This document shows, piece by piece, positions 31,298 to 40,784 of a stretch of 64,000 nt of DNA (its first letter is position 1; each line of letters starts with the position of its first letter). The translations under genes were made by a program, and so were the position numbers. The DNA is from AP-15 sp963703665. GTDB lineage: Bacteria; Pseudomonadota; Alphaproteobacteria; ATCC43930; CGMCC-115725. Location: positions 193,053 to 257,052 of the forward strand of contig CAVPFB010000002.1 in NCBI GenBank assembly GCA_963703665.1. Reading direction: 5' to 3'. A model generated the notes under the pieces. It saw only the letters and a program-made list of their open reading frames with translations. It had not been told where the DNA came from and searched no databases.

Positions 31298-33250
31298 ATG
31301 GAGAGCTTCCTGATCGCGGCGCGGGTGGTTCACTACGCCTCGACGATATCGCTGGCCGGAGTTTTCGCCGTCCTGTGCTTTGTCGCGGCCCCGGCAATAT
31401 CGCCCTGGCTCCGTCGTCGCCTGTCGCTGGTCGCATCGGCGAGCCTCGCCGTGGCGCTGCTGTCGGGCGCCGCATGGCTGCTGTTCGTCGCGGCGCAGAT
31501 GAGCGGTCAGCCGATTGCCGCCACGCTGACGCAAGGCATCGTCGGCATCGTGCTGAAGCAGACACGGTTTGGGCAAATCTGGGTCTTGCGATTCGTTCTC
31601 GGCGTGGTTTTGGCGGGCATGCTGCTGGTGCCGCAAAGCTGGCGCGGCGGGTTGTGGCGTTGGGGAGGATTGGTGGTCAGCGCCGGCGTGCTCGCCTCGC
31701 TCGCCTGGGCCGGGCATGGCGGCTCGACGCCGGGCCGGCCCGGCGATCTGCATTTGGCGGCGGATATGTTCCATCTGCTCGCCGCCGGCGCCTGGGTCGG
31801 CTCGCTGATTCCGCTCGCATTGCTGTTAGCCGAAGCGCGACGAAGCATCGATCCGGGAGCGGCGGCAACGGCCCGGCGGGTGGTCGTGCGATTTTCGATC
31901 CTGGCGGCGATCAGCGTCGTGATTCTGCTCACCGCCGGGCTGGTCAACACCTGGTTTCTCGCCGGCACGGTCCCGGCCCTGATCGGCACGGAGTACGGCC
32001 GGCTCCTGCTCTCTAAAATCACGATTTTTATCACGATGGTGATATTCGGCGCCGTCAATCTGCTGCGCATGACGCCGCGTCTGATGCCGGCGACGGCGGA
32101 GCGCCGGACGCTGATCCAGGCCGCCCTCGGCCATTTGCGTCGCAACGCGCTGGTCGAGGCCGGTCTCGGCCTCTGCGTGCTCTGCATCGTCGCCGTCCTC
32201 GGCATCCTGCCTCCGGGGCTCCATACCGAACCCGGATGGCCGCTGCCGTTCCGTCTCGAGCTGTCGGCGCTGTCAGCCCCTTCAACGGTGCTGCTGGCAA
32301 TCTTGACGGCGCTTGGCGGCATCCTCGTCATCGGCGCCGTGGCGACCGCCGCCGCTGCGCGCTACCGCGCGATGACGGCGGCGTGGGGCGGTCTCGTCCT
32401 ATGCCTCGCTTTCGGCTGGTTGGCGCTGCAGCCGGCGATCGAGCCCGCCTATCCGACCAGCTTTTACGCCCCGGCCGAACCCTATGCCGCCGCCTCGGTC
32501 GTGCACGGCGCCCGTCTCTATGCCGAGAACTGCGCCCTATGCCATGGCGCCGGCGGCAAGGGCGACGGCCCCGCCGCCGCCGGGCTGACGGTGCACCCGG
32601 CCGATCTGACCGCACCGCACCTGTTCGCGCATACGCCGGGCGATCTGTTCTGGTGGGTCAGCCACGGCAAGGCCAACGGCGTCATGCCGGGGTTTGCCGG
32701 GGTCATGACCCCCGCCGAGCGATGGGACGTGATCAACTTTGTGCGCGCCCACGCCGCCGGCGTGCTGTCGCGGCACATCGGACCGCAGGTCGCGGCCGCG
32801 GCCACCGCGCCGATCCCCGATTTCGCCTTCGAATCGGATGGCAGGCAGCAGACCTTGAGCCGCGTGCTGGAGACCGGGCCGGTGCTGCTCGCGCTGTTTG
32901 CCGAGCCGCTGTCGCCGGCGCGCCTGGCGCAGCTCGCGGCAACCCGCAGCCAAGCCGGCAATGGGCTGCCGATCGTGGCCGTCGATCTTGCCGGCCGCCC
33001 GCTCCCGCCCGAAACCGAAGGCCCCTCGCCGCTCTCCGGCGTCTCCGCCGATGTCGCGGCGAGCCTGGCGCTGTTCCGCGCCCCCGACGATGGCGGCGAG
33101 ACCCTTCTGCTGCTCGACCGCGCCGGCAGTCCGCGCGCCCGCTGGACCCGCGCCGGCAGCCTTCCGGACCCCGCGGCGCTGGTAGCCGATGCCGCCACGG
33201 TCGCCCGGTTTCCGATGGCGCCCGCAAGCCACGCGGGTCACGCCCATTGA
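31298..33250 (+). CDS. copD: CopD-type membrane protein fused to cytochrome c and a redoxin-like domain
   Basis: This 650-residue protein has three parts. Residues 1 to about 380 hold about eleven hydrophobic segments of the CopD family (AARVVHYASTISLAG, HLAADMFHLLAAGAWVGSL). Residues about 395-490 form a class I cytochrome c domain with the haem site CALCH (residues 412-416) and a later PGF methionine ligand region (NGVMPGF). From about 500 there is a thioredoxin-like stretch (LALFAEPLSPARLAQLA, GLPIVAVDLAGRPL) with no CxxC, ending in a His tail (HAGHAH). The fusion suggests copper uptake or delivery linked to electron transfer in the periplasm, such as oxidase assembly; that is inference. 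Confidence 0.88.
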   Translation: MESFLIAARVVHYASTISLAGVFAVLCFVAAPAISPWLRRRLSLVASASLAVALLSGAAWLLFVAAQMSGQPIAATLTQGIVGIVLKQTRFGQIWVLRFVLGVVLAGMLLVPQSWRGGLWRWGGLVVSAGVLASLAWAGHGGSTPGRPGDLHLAADMFHLLAAGAWVGSLIPLALLLAEARRSIDPGAAATARRVVVRFSILAAISVVILLTAGLVNTWFLAGTVPALIGTEYGRLLLSKITIFITMVIFGAVNLLRMTPRLMPATAERRTLIQAALGHLRRNALVEAGLGLCVLCIVAVLGILPPGLHTEPGWPLPFRLELSALSAPSTVLLAILTALGGILVIGAVATAAAARYRAMTAAWGGLVLCLAFGWLALQPAIEPAYPTSFYAPAEPYAAASVVHGARLYAENCALCHGAGGKGDGPAAAGLTVHPADLTAPHLFAHTPGDLFWWVSHGKANGVMPGFAGVMTPAERWDVINFVRAHAAGVLSRHIGPQVAAAATAPIPDFAFESDGRQQTLSRVLETGPVLLALFAEPLSPARLAQLAATRSQAGNGLPIVAVDLAGRPLPPETEGPSPLSGVSADVAASLALFRAPDDGGETLLLLDRAGSPRARWTRAGSLPDPAALVADAATVARFPMAPASHAGHAH

Positions 33251-33340
33251 TCAGCCGTCAGCGAGCCTTTCGAGGCGCCGGCACCCGGCGCGGCGGCCGG
33301 GCTGTTGCCGCGCTGCCGCCGCCGGTCACGCCCGCATCGG

Positions 33341-34060
33341 TCACGCCTGTGCCGCGAGCCGTGCCAGCAGCAACGCCGCAGCGCCGGCTTCGGCGGCGCG
33401 TTTCGACGAGGCGGCCGCCGTCGCGGCGTCGGCGCCCGCCATCCGCGCCGTCACGGTGAAGCGGGGCGCGTGGTCGGGGCCGCTGGTCGCGACCAGCTCA
33501 TAGACCGGTAGACCGAGGCCGCGGGCCTGCGCCCATTCCTGCAGGGCCGTTTTCGGGTCGCGAGGCGGCGCCTCGGTTTCGCCGATCAGCGGTTCCCACA
33601 GCCGGCAGACAAATCCCGCCGCCGCCGCGAAGCCGCCGTCGAGATAGATCGCGGCGATCACCGCCTCGCAAGCGTCGGCGAGGATGCCGGGATTGGCCGC
33701 CGCACCCGCGGCCGCCTCGGCGCGCGACAGCACGAGATGGCGACCGAGCCCGATGCTCCGGGCGACCCGCGTCAGGGTCTCGCGGCGGACGAGCTGCGTC
33801 AGGCGGCGGGTCAACAGCCCCTCCGGCTCGTCCGCGAAGCGTCGCCACAAGAGGTCGGCGACGACCAGCCCGAGCACCCGGTCGCCAAGAAACTCGAGCC
33901 GGTCATAGCCTCGCCTCGCGGGCTTTGACCGACGGTTTTGCCGACGTTCCGGGATCAGCGCGCTCGGGTGAGTGAGCGCCTCTCCCAAGAGCTCGGGTCG
34001 GGCGAAATCGTGGCCGAGCATCCGGGCAAAATCGTCGCCGGCATTCCCGTCATCGATCAC
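33341..34060 (-). CDS. rnc: Ribonuclease III
   Basis: This 239-residue double-strand-specific RNase has the catalytic signature YDRLEFLGDRVLGLVVADLL and the second acidic pair in LADACEAVIAAIYLDGG. The C-terminal dsRNA-binding domain starts DPKTALQEWAQARGLGLP and ends RAAEAGAAALLLARL. It follows lepB in the usual lepB-rnc order. The gene normally next, era, is not present; the convergent copper cluster ends 90 bp away. Confidence 0.96.
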   Translation of the reverse strand: MIDDGNAGDDFARMLGHDFARPELLGEALTHPSALIPERRQNRRSKPARRGYDRLEFLGDRVLGLVVADLLWRRFADEPEGLLTRRLTQLVRRETLTRVARSIGLGRHLVLSRAEAAAGAAANPGILADACEAVIAAIYLDGGFAAAAGFVCRLWEPLIGETEAPPRDPKTALQEWAQARGLGLPVYELVATSGPDHAPRFTVTARMAGADAATAAASSKRAAEAGAAALLLARLAAQA

Positions 34061-34112
34061 GGCGAGAGGCTCACGGCCCAGTCGCCCGCGCCCGACTGCT
34101 CGCCGCCCATTG

Positions 34113-34883
34113 CTAATCGATTCCCGTAAACAAACGATTGTAGCGGATCGCGAACGGCCATTTCCAGATTTCCCAGAGGCGCGCCGACCCGTCGGTCGAG
34201 AAAAAGATGAATTGCGCCTTGCCGATCAGGTTTTCTGCCGGGACATAGCCGACCGCCGACAGCACGCGACTGTCCTCCGAATTGTCGCGGTTGTCGCCCA
34301 TCATGAAATAGTCGCCGGGCGGCACATGATAAACCTGGGTATTGTCGAGCGGCCCGTTGTTTCCGATCTTGATGATCGGGTGGCTGCGTCCATTCGGTAG
34401 GTATTCGATATATTGCCGCATCGGGATGACTGCACCGTCACCCTCCTGATAAAGATAATCCTCGATGCGTTTGCGGGGCACCTCTTTGCTGTTGATATAG
34501 AGCTGCCCCTCCTTCATCTGGACGGTGTCGCCGGGCAGGCCGATGACGCGTTTGATGTAATCTGTTGAATTGTCGGTCGGCAGTTTGAAGACCACGACGT
34601 CGCCGCGTTCGGGAGGATGAAACAAGATGCGGCCGGAAAACAACGGCAATCCAAATGGCAGCGAAAATCGGCTATATCCATAGGAGAATTTTGACACGAA
34701 CAGGTAATCTCCAACCAATAAGGTCGGTATCATCGATCCTGATGGAATGTTGAACGGTTCATATGCCACCGTCCGTACCACCAGCGCAATCAGTATGGCA
34801 TAGACAACGGTCTTTATCGTATCAACAACGCCACCTCGTGAACTCTTCTTGGTAATTACCTTCCGCGCGGAGTTGGATTTCAT
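34113..34883 (-). CDS. lepB: Signal peptidase I
   Basis: This membrane-bound peptidase has 256 residues from the ATG at 34883 (MKSNSARKVI). One N-terminal membrane segment (TVVYAILIALVVRTVAYEPF) is followed by the catalytic serine in NIPSGSMIPTLLVGDYLFV, the catalytic lysine in YIKRVIGLPGD and the box MMGDNRDNSEDSR. Codon use is clearly more AT-rich than in rnc and acpS on either side, although the protein is normal. Confidence 0.97.
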   Translation of the reverse strand: MKSNSARKVITKKSSRGGVVDTIKTVVYAILIALVVRTVAYEPFNIPSGSMIPTLLVGDYLFVSKFSYGYSRFSLPFGLPLFSGRILFHPPERGDVVVFKLPTDNSTDYIKRVIGLPGDTVQMKEGQLYINSKEVPRKRIEDYLYQEGDGAVIPMRQYIEYLPNGRSHPIIKIGNNGPLDNTQVYHVPPGDYFMMGDNRDNSEDSRVLSAVGYVPAENLIGKAQFIFFSTDGSARLWEIWKWPFAIRYNRLFTGID

Positions 34884-34968
34884 GACATGCCCGGCCGAAC
34901 CCGAATGATGGAGGATCAAGCCAAGCGCGCCGCGCGAAGTCAAGCGCGCTTCGGCCGACCGAACCCGT

Positions 34969-35376
34969 TCACCCGACCGCGACCGGGATCGCGGTGATGA
35001 TCACCACCGCCTGGGCGATCGGCGGCTCGTCGGTCAACGTGATGTCGAGCCGCGCCGCCATCCCACGCGGCGTGATCTCGTCGAGCCGGCGCTGCGCGCC
35101 GCCGGTCAGCTGTATCGTCGGCCGGCCCGAGGGCAGGTTGACAACCCCGAGGTCGCGCCAGAACACGCCGCGACGAAACCCGGTGCCGAGCGCCTTGGCA
35201 CAGGCTTCCTTGGCGGCGAAGCGGCGGGCATAGCCGGCCGCCCGGTCGGCGCGCCGATCGCATCTGCGGCGCTCGACATCGGTGAACACGCGGTCGAGAA
35301 AGCGTTCGCCAAAGCGCTCGATGGCGCGCTCGATCCGCCGGATATCGATCAGATCGCTGCCGAGGCCGAGGATCAC
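34969..35376 (-). CDS. acpS: Holo-[acyl-carrier-protein] synthase
   Basis: This 135-residue enzyme transfers phosphopantetheine to acyl carrier protein. It starts MILGLGSDLIDIRRIERAIE with the magnesium-binding aspartate and has RFAAKEACAKALGTGFR with the second ligand glutamate. It lies upstream of lepB. The pdxJ gene often found next to it in related genomes is absent. Confidence 0.95.
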   Translation of the reverse strand: MILGLGSDLIDIRRIERAIERFGERFLDRVFTDVERRRCDRRADRAAGYARRFAAKEACAKALGTGFRRGVFWRDLGVVNLPSGRPTIQLTGGAQRRLDEITPRGMAARLDITLTDEPPIAQAVVIITAIPVAVG

Positions 35377-35455
35377 TGATCGGGCTCGATGCGCGCGATG
35401 GCGGCGCGGCTCGGACCCGCCGACGGCGGTCGGCTCCGGCAGCGGCAGGGACGCC

Positions 35456-37595
35456 TCACCCGCGCGCCCGCTCGACCGAGTTGATGACCGGGTTGGCGCG
35501 CAAAGCGGCGATGATCGTCGTCAGGTGCTTCACGTCGGCCACCTCGATGTCGAGCATGATCTCGAAGAAATCCGACGAGCGGTTGGTGATCTTCAGGTTG
35601 CTGATGTTGCCGCCCTGCTTGCCGATCACCGTGGTCAGGTTGCCGAGGTTGCCGGGCTCGTTGGCAATCATGACGTTGAGCCGGCCGACATGGATCGACA
35701 TCGGCCTCGCTGCTGCTCCAGGCGACATCGAGCCAGCGTTCCGGCGTGTCGGCGAAGTTTTCCAGGGTGTCGCAGTCGATGGTGTGGATCGTCACCCCCT
35801 TGCCGGTGGTCACGATGCCGACGATGCGGTCGCCGGGCAGCGGATGGCAGCAGCCGGCGAAATGCAGCGCCATGCCCGGGATCAGCCCGCGGATCGCCAC
35901 CGCGGTGTCGTTGTGCCCGATCTTGCGCCGGGCGCGGGCCAGCGAGACGACCTTGGCCTTGGCCTCCTGCTGCTGCGGAAAGGCCGCGTTGATTACCGCG
36001 CGGCCGGTGGCCAGCCCCTGGCCGACCGCGACATAGAGGTCCTCGACGCCGAGGCAGTTGAAGGTCTTCAGCACCCCCTCAAGCGGCCGTTCGGAAAACT
36101 CGCGGCCTTCCTGGCGAAACGCCTTCTGCACGATTGCCTTGCCGAGATCGAGGTATTGGGCGCGCTGTTGGGTGCGGATAAAGCGGCGGATGCGGGCGCG
36201 CGCCTTGCCGGTGACGACGAAGCGCTCCCAGGTCGGCGACGGCCGCTGCGCCTTCGAGGTGACGATCTCGACCTGGTCGCCGTTGCCGAGCTGGCTGCGC
36301 AGCGGCACCAGCCGGCCGTTGATCTTGGCGCCGACGCAGGTGTCGCCGATCTCCGAGTGGACCGCATAGGCAAAGTCGACGGCGGTGGCGCCGCGCGGCA
36401 ACGCGATCAGATCGCCCTTGGGGGTAAAGGCGAAGACCTGGTCCTGGAACATCTCGAGCTTGGTGTGCTCGAGAAACTCCTCCGGCCCCGAGGCATGATC
36501 GAGGATGTCGAGCAGCTCTCGCAGCCAGCGGTATTGCGGACCCTCGGTCTTGCCGGCGTCCTGCCTGTAGGTCCAATGCGCGGCGACGCCGAGCTCGGCG
36601 ACCTCGTGCATCTCGCGGGTGCGGATCTGGGCCTCGATGCGCTGCTGCTCGGGGCCGATGATGCCGGTATGCAGTGAGCGGTAATTGTTCGGCTTCGGCG
36701 TCGAGATGTAGTCCTTGAAGCGGCCCGGGACCACGTGATAGGCCGAGTGGATGACGCCGAGCGCGTGGTAGCAGTCGGCGATGCCGTCGACCAGCACGCG
36801 AAACGCCATCACGTCGGAGAGCTGCTCGAACGCGATGTTCTTGCGCTGCATCTTGCGCCAGATCGAATAGGGTGATTTCTCGCGGCCGGTGATGATCGAC
36901 CCGACGAGCCCGCCTTCGGCAAGCTTGCGCTGCAATTCGGCCTCGATGCGCGGCACCACCGCCGCGCCCTGGTCGCGCAGGAAATCGAGGCGGGCGAGAA
37001 TGCTGGCGCGGGCGTCGGGATAAAGCTCGGCGAATGCCAGATCCTCGAGCTGGTCCTTCATCCGGTGCATGCCGAGCCGTTCGGCCAGCGGCGCGTAGAT
37101 GTCCATCGTCTCGCGCGCGATCCGCCGGCGCTTTTCGTCGCTCTCGATGAAATGCAGGGTCTGCATGTTGTGCAGGCGGTCGGCGAGCTTGACCAAGAGG
37201 ACGCGAATGTCCTCCGACATTGCCAGCACGAGCTTGCGGAAATTTTCGGCCTGCTTGGTCTGGTCGGACTGCAGCTCGATCCGCGACAGCTTGGTCACGC
37301 CGTCGACCAGCCGGGCGATCTCGGGGCCGAACACCCGCTCGACATCGTCGAGGGTGGCAACGGTGTCCTCGACCGTGTCGTGCAACAGGCCGGTGACGAT
37401 CGAGGCGCTGTCGAGCTTCATCTGGGCGAGGATGCCGGCGACCTCGACCGGATGGGAGAAGTAGGGGTCGCCCGAGGCGCGCCGCTGCGCGCCATGCGCT
37501 TTCATCGAATAGACATAGGCGCGATTGAGCGCGTCCTCGTCGGCGTTCGGGTCGTAGGACCGGACGCGCTCGACCAGCTCGAATTGCCGCATCAT
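35456..37595 (-). CDS. rel: Bifunctional (p)ppGpp synthetase/hydrolase, one frameshift before the ACT domain
   Basis: This stringent-response enzyme has domains in order: HD hydrolase (HPVEVAGILAQMKLD, LLHDTVEDTVAT), synthetase (REKSPYSIWRKMQRKNIAFE, DYISTPKPNNYRSLHT), TGS (VFAFTPKGDLIALPRGATAV), a zinc-finger-like region (HFAGCCHPLPGD), and ACT (HVGRLNVMIANEPGNLGNLT to SVERARG). A one-base shift near 35705 separates the ACT domain from the rest, so the frame as given reads on to 35373 with unrelated residues. As this is normally the only long Rel enzyme in such genomes, I think the shift is a sequence error. The start may be 37595 or 37592. Confidence 0.9.
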
Positions 37596-37709
37596 GGCCG
37601 CACCCTGGCCGTCGCGCCGACGCTCGCGGCGCCCGGACATCGCGATTGCGGGGGTGTCGCCGTGCTCATCCTCGGCCCCCCACGGCCGGGTGCGAGGCGC
37701 CGCTCGCGA

Positions 37710-38387
37710 TCAGGGCTCCTCTTCGCCGTCGCCCGGCAACCCGTCCTCGGGCAACCCGTCTTCGGGCAGCTCGTCCTCGGGGAGCTCGTCCTCGGGCAAC
37801 TCGTCTTCCACTGAGACGTCTTCGGGCAACCCGTCTTCGGCCAAGACCTCTTCGGGCAAATCGTCGCCGGCGATGTCGTCTCTTGCGGTCTCGACGTCTT
37901 CCTCGTCGTTCACGGCCAAACCGTCGACGACGACGAGATCGTCTTCGGCGAGTTCTTGCGCGAGGGATTCCTCGTCTCCGGCGAAAGCCTGATCAGGCGC
38001 CTCCCCGGCCTCGGTCTTGATCTCGTCCTCGTCGTCGATGTCGTCGAAGTCGAGCCCGTCGGGATCCGGATCCTCGTCGAGCAGCGCCGGGGCCGCCGAG
38101 GCGACCGCGAACATGCTCGGATCGACCTCGATATCGCTGGTCTCCTCGGGCTCGTCGATTTCGACATGCTTCTGCATGCCGCGCACCAGCGACTCCTTCA
38201 GATGCGGCAGGCCGACGGTCTCGTCGGCGATCTCGCGCAAGGCCACCACCGGGTTCTTGTCGTCGTCGCGGTCGATCGACAGCGGCACTCCCGAGGTGAT
38301 CTCGCGGGCGCGCTGTGCCGCGAGGAGCACCAGCTCGAACCGGTTGGGAACTTTGAGCACACAATCTTCGACAGTAACACGCGCCAT
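37710..38387 (-). CDS. rpoZ: RNA polymerase omega subunit with a long acidic repeat tail
   Basis: Residues 1-75 are a normal omega subunit (MARVTVEDCVLKVPNRFELV, LAAQRAREI, DKNPVVALREIA), which helps assemble RNA polymerase. The protein continues to 225 residues, about twice the usual length, with a tail made almost wholly of Asp, Glu, Leu, Pro and Gly. The end is a run of five-residue units of the type LPEDE/LPEDG (37710-37810), encoded by 15-bp tandem repeats. It lies upstream of rel as usual. Confidence 0.93.
   Translation of the reverse strand: MARVTVEDCVLKVPNRFELVLLAAQRAREITSGVPLSIDRDDDKNPVVALREIADETVGLPHLKESLVRGMQKHVEIDEPEETSDIEVDPSMFAVASAAPALLDEDPDPDGLDFDDIDDEDEIKTEAGEAPDQAFAGDEESLAQELAEDDLVVVDGLAVNDEEDVETARDDIAGDDLPEEVLAEDGLPEDVSVEDELPEDELPEDELPEDGLPEDGLPGDGEEEP
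37731..37810 (-). repeat. 15-bp tandem repeat coding the acidic tail of RpoZ
   Basis: The plus strand shows about five successive copies of a 15-base unit like GGGCAACTCGTCTTC or GGGGAGCTCGTCCTC, with small changes. They code for LPEDE/LPEDG units on the minus strand. The length is a multiple of three, so copy-number change would lengthen or shorten the tail without breaking the frame. Confidence 0.75.
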
Positions 38388-38544
38388 CACCAGCCTCGCC
38401 GCTGTACCTTAAGCTGCTGAGTATATGGGTGGCGCCGTCGAGCGGCAACACCGGCCGCAGCGGCCGGACCATGCCCGCTAACCCTTTTTCGCGCGGCCCC
38501 ACGCTTGACCCTCCTCGCCGCGCGCGCCTATATGGCAGCGCATC

Positions 38545-38618
38545 GGCCGGATGGCAGAGTGGTTATGCAGAGGACTGCAAATCCTCGTACAGCGGTTCGA
38601 TTCCGCTTCCGGCCTCCA
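38545..38618 (+). tRNA. tRNA-Cys (GCA)
   Basis: The 74-base cloverleaf starts GGCCGGA and ends TCCGGCC-T-CCA. The anticodon loop CTGCAAA gives GCA. The D arm is the short form usual for bacterial tRNA-Cys. It is followed 33 bp later by tRNA-Asn in the same direction. Confidence 0.96.
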
Positions 38619-38651
38619 GCAGGGGCGCGCTCGATCGCTCGGGCGCTCTGA

Positions 38652-38727
38652 TCCCCGGTAGCTCAGTTGGTAGAGCAGGCGGCTGTTAACCGCCTTGTCG
38701 CTGGTTCGAGTCCGGCCCGGGGAGCCA
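38652..38727 (+). tRNA. tRNA-Asn (GTT)
   Basis: The 76-base cloverleaf starts TCCCCGG and has CCGGGGA-G-CCA at the end. The anticodon stem GGCGG/CCGCC encloses CTGTTAA, giving GTT. It is probably transcribed with tRNA-Cys and ended by the terminator at 38737-38769. Confidence 0.97.
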
Positions 38728-38736
38728 ATCGAGGAA

Positions 38737-38769
38737 GGGGTCAGGTCAATTCCGGCCTGGCCCCTTTTT
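38737..38769 (+). terminator. Rho-independent terminator after tRNA-Asn
   Basis: GGGGTCAGG and CCTGGCCCC form a nine-pair stem (one G-T pair) around a loop of about ten bases and are followed at once by TTTTT. It lies ten bases after the tRNA-Asn CCA. Confidence 0.88.
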
Positions 38770-38829
38770 GCCGACCGGTTCCCGGCGGCAGCCGGGCCGG
38801 GCGCGCCGACAAACTTCGCCTCCTTGCGG

Positions 38830-39465
38830 TCAACGCCTGCGGTCGCCGCGCCGGGGCCAGCGGCTCCAGACGAATCGGCCGACGGCCACGACTGCAAACG
38901 CCGCGATGGCGTAGTCCAGATCGTGGAAGGCCTGCTCGAGCCACGGCGCGCTGGCCCAACGGTCGCCCAGCAGCATGCCGACATAGGCGAGCAGGAAGCA
39001 CCACGGCCAGGAACCGACAAAGGTGTAGACCTGGAAGCGCAGCTGCGGCATGCGGGCGATGCCGGCCGGCAGGGCGATGTAGGTGCGCACCACCGGCAGC
39101 ATGCGCGCGATCAGCACGGTGATGCTGCCGAACCGGTCGAAAAAGCGATCGGCCATATCGAGGTCATGGCGCGTCAGCAGCACATATTTGCCCCAGCGAT
39201 CGATTGCCCGGCGGCCGCCGTAACGCCCGACCGCGTACGCGGCTGCGGAGCCGAGATTGCAGCCGAGCGCGCCGATCGTGGCGACTAGATAGAGGTTCAT
39301 CCGGCCGCGCGACACCAGATACCCGGCGAACGGCAGGATCACCTCGGAGGGCAATGGGATGCAGGCCAACTCCACCGCCATCAGCCCGGCCAATCCGGCG
39401 TAGCCCGCCATCGACAACACCGTCACGATGGCCTGGGCCACCGAGCCCGACAGGCTTCCTGGCAT
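38830..39465 (-). CDS. DedA family membrane protein
   Basis: This 211-residue inner-membrane protein of the DedA (SNARE-associated) family is thought to move lipid carriers across the membrane. Signatures are LACIPLPSEVILPFAGYLVS near the N-terminus, GALGCNLGSAAAYAVGRYGG and the arginine motif LIARMLPVVRTYIALPAGIA with a following hairpin (PWCFLLAYVGMLLGDRW). It ends convergently near the tRNA terminator. No operon partner is visible. Confidence 0.93.
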   Translation of the reverse strand: MPGSLSGSVAQAIVTVLSMAGYAGLAGLMAVELACIPLPSEVILPFAGYLVSRGRMNLYLVATIGALGCNLGSAAAYAVGRYGGRRAIDRWGKYVLLTRHDLDMADRFFDRFGSITVLIARMLPVVRTYIALPAGIARMPQLRFQVYTFVGSWPWCFLLAYVGMLLGDRWASAPWLEQAFHDLDYAIAAFAVVAVGRFVWSRWPRRGDRRR

Positions 39466-39566
39466 GATCTCCGCCCGCCTGATGTTGCGCGCCGTCTGTG
39501 GCTGAACGAGGAACCGCCGGCCCGCGACCAGCAGGCGATCGCCGCCGCTAGATCAAAAGCACGGCA

Positions 39567-40646
39567 TCAGCCGAGCGCGGCGGTCAGCGGGGCCAGCAGC
39601 TCGCGCAATGCCGGCGACCATTTGGCGTGTTCGGGGCCGCTCGCCGAATGGCCGAGATCGCTGTCAATCTCGAAATAGCGGGCCTCGACCCCGGCGGCGG
39701 CGAGGTCCTTCATCACCCCGGCCCTCAGGCTCGGCGGAAACAGCGCGTCGCTGCGGCACAGCACATAAAGGACCTTCGCCCGGATCCCGGCGAAATCCTT
39801 GACCGTGTCGAAGCCGATCGTGGCGCGCCGCAGGATCACCAGCGAGTTCGCATCCCACTGCCGCGCCCAGTCGGCGGCGAGCCGGCGGATCGCCTGCTCG
39901 CGCTCGACCCGGTCCGGATAGCGCCCGGCGAGCTGCGCGTCGTAGCCATAGCGCATCAGGGTCTCGAACCGCATCTGCGTCAGGACTGTCTTGGCGCCTC
40001 CCCTGCCGTAGTAATGGCCGCCGTGCCACTCGGGGTCGGTCGCCAGCCGCGCCTCGAGCTCGGCGAGGCTCTTCTCGGCGTTCTGCGAGCGCGGGGCCGT
40101 CACCACCGCCGCGATCGCATCCATCATGTCGGGATAGGCGACCGCCCACTGAAACGCCTGGTAGCCGCCATAGGACGGGCCGGCGACAGCAACCAGATGG
40201 CGCACGCCCAAGCTGTCGAGCAGCGCCTTTTGCGCGGCGACGATGTCGCGCACCCTGATCTCCGGAAAATCGGGGCCATAGGGCCGGCCGGTGGCGGGGT
40301 TGTGGCTCGCGCCGTTGGTCGAGCCGAACGACGAGCCCAGCATGTTCGAGGCGACGACGAAGAGCCTGTCGGTGTCGATCGCCTTCCCCGGCCCGATCAG
40401 CCCGTCCCACCACCCCGGCTGATTGCCGTTCTTCGGGTTGCGGCCGGCGGCATGATGGCTGCTGGTGTAGCCGTGGGTGACCAGCACCGCGTTCCTGCCG
40501 TCGTGCGCCAGCCGGCCGTATGTTTCATAGGCGATTTTGGCCTCGGGCAGGACCGCGCCGTTCCGCAGGCGAAAGTCGCGGATCGAAAAAATCCTGTCCT
40601 CGACGGTTCCAAGAGCGGCGGCTGGCGCCTCGAGCGCGACGGACAT
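39567..40646 (-). CDS. MetX-like alpha/beta hydrolase (homoserine O-acetyltransferase family)
   Basis: This 359-residue protein has an alpha/beta-hydrolase core. The nucleophile elbow is AGPSYGGYQAFQWAVAYPD, with the MetX-type stretches RNAVLVTHGYTSSHHAAG, NMLGSSFGSTNGASHNPATG and YGPDFPEIRVRDIVAAQKAL. The histidine is in LGHSASGPEHAKW. The ATG at 40646 has GAGGAG at good distance; the far longer open frame upstream is spurious. No metW or other methionine gene is adjacent, so it may act as a hydrolase or an acyltransferase on another substrate. Confidence 0.85.
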   Translation of the reverse strand: MSVALEAPAAALGTVEDRIFSIRDFRLRNGAVLPEAKIAYETYGRLAHDGRNAVLVTHGYTSSHHAAGRNPKNGNQPGWWDGLIGPGKAIDTDRLFVVASNMLGSSFGSTNGASHNPATGRPYGPDFPEIRVRDIVAAQKALLDSLGVRHLVAVAGPSYGGYQAFQWAVAYPDMMDAIAAVVTAPRSQNAEKSLAELEARLATDPEWHGGHYYGRGGAKTVLTQMRFETLMRYGYDAQLAGRYPDRVEREQAIRRLAADWARQWDANSLVILRRATIGFDTVKDFAGIRAKVLYVLCRSDALFPPSLRAGVMKDLAAAGVEARYFEIDSDLGHSASGPEHAKWSPALRELLAPLTAALG

Positions 40647-40784
40647 CGGTGCTCCTCCCCCTATGATCAGCATGATCAGCGCCCGATTGTGCCATGCGGC
40701 TCGCCGGCGTGTCACGGCCGCCACGCAGTCGGGCCGACATCGCCCTTCCGGTACCGCCCCGTTACCGGTTAAATCGGACCCGCG

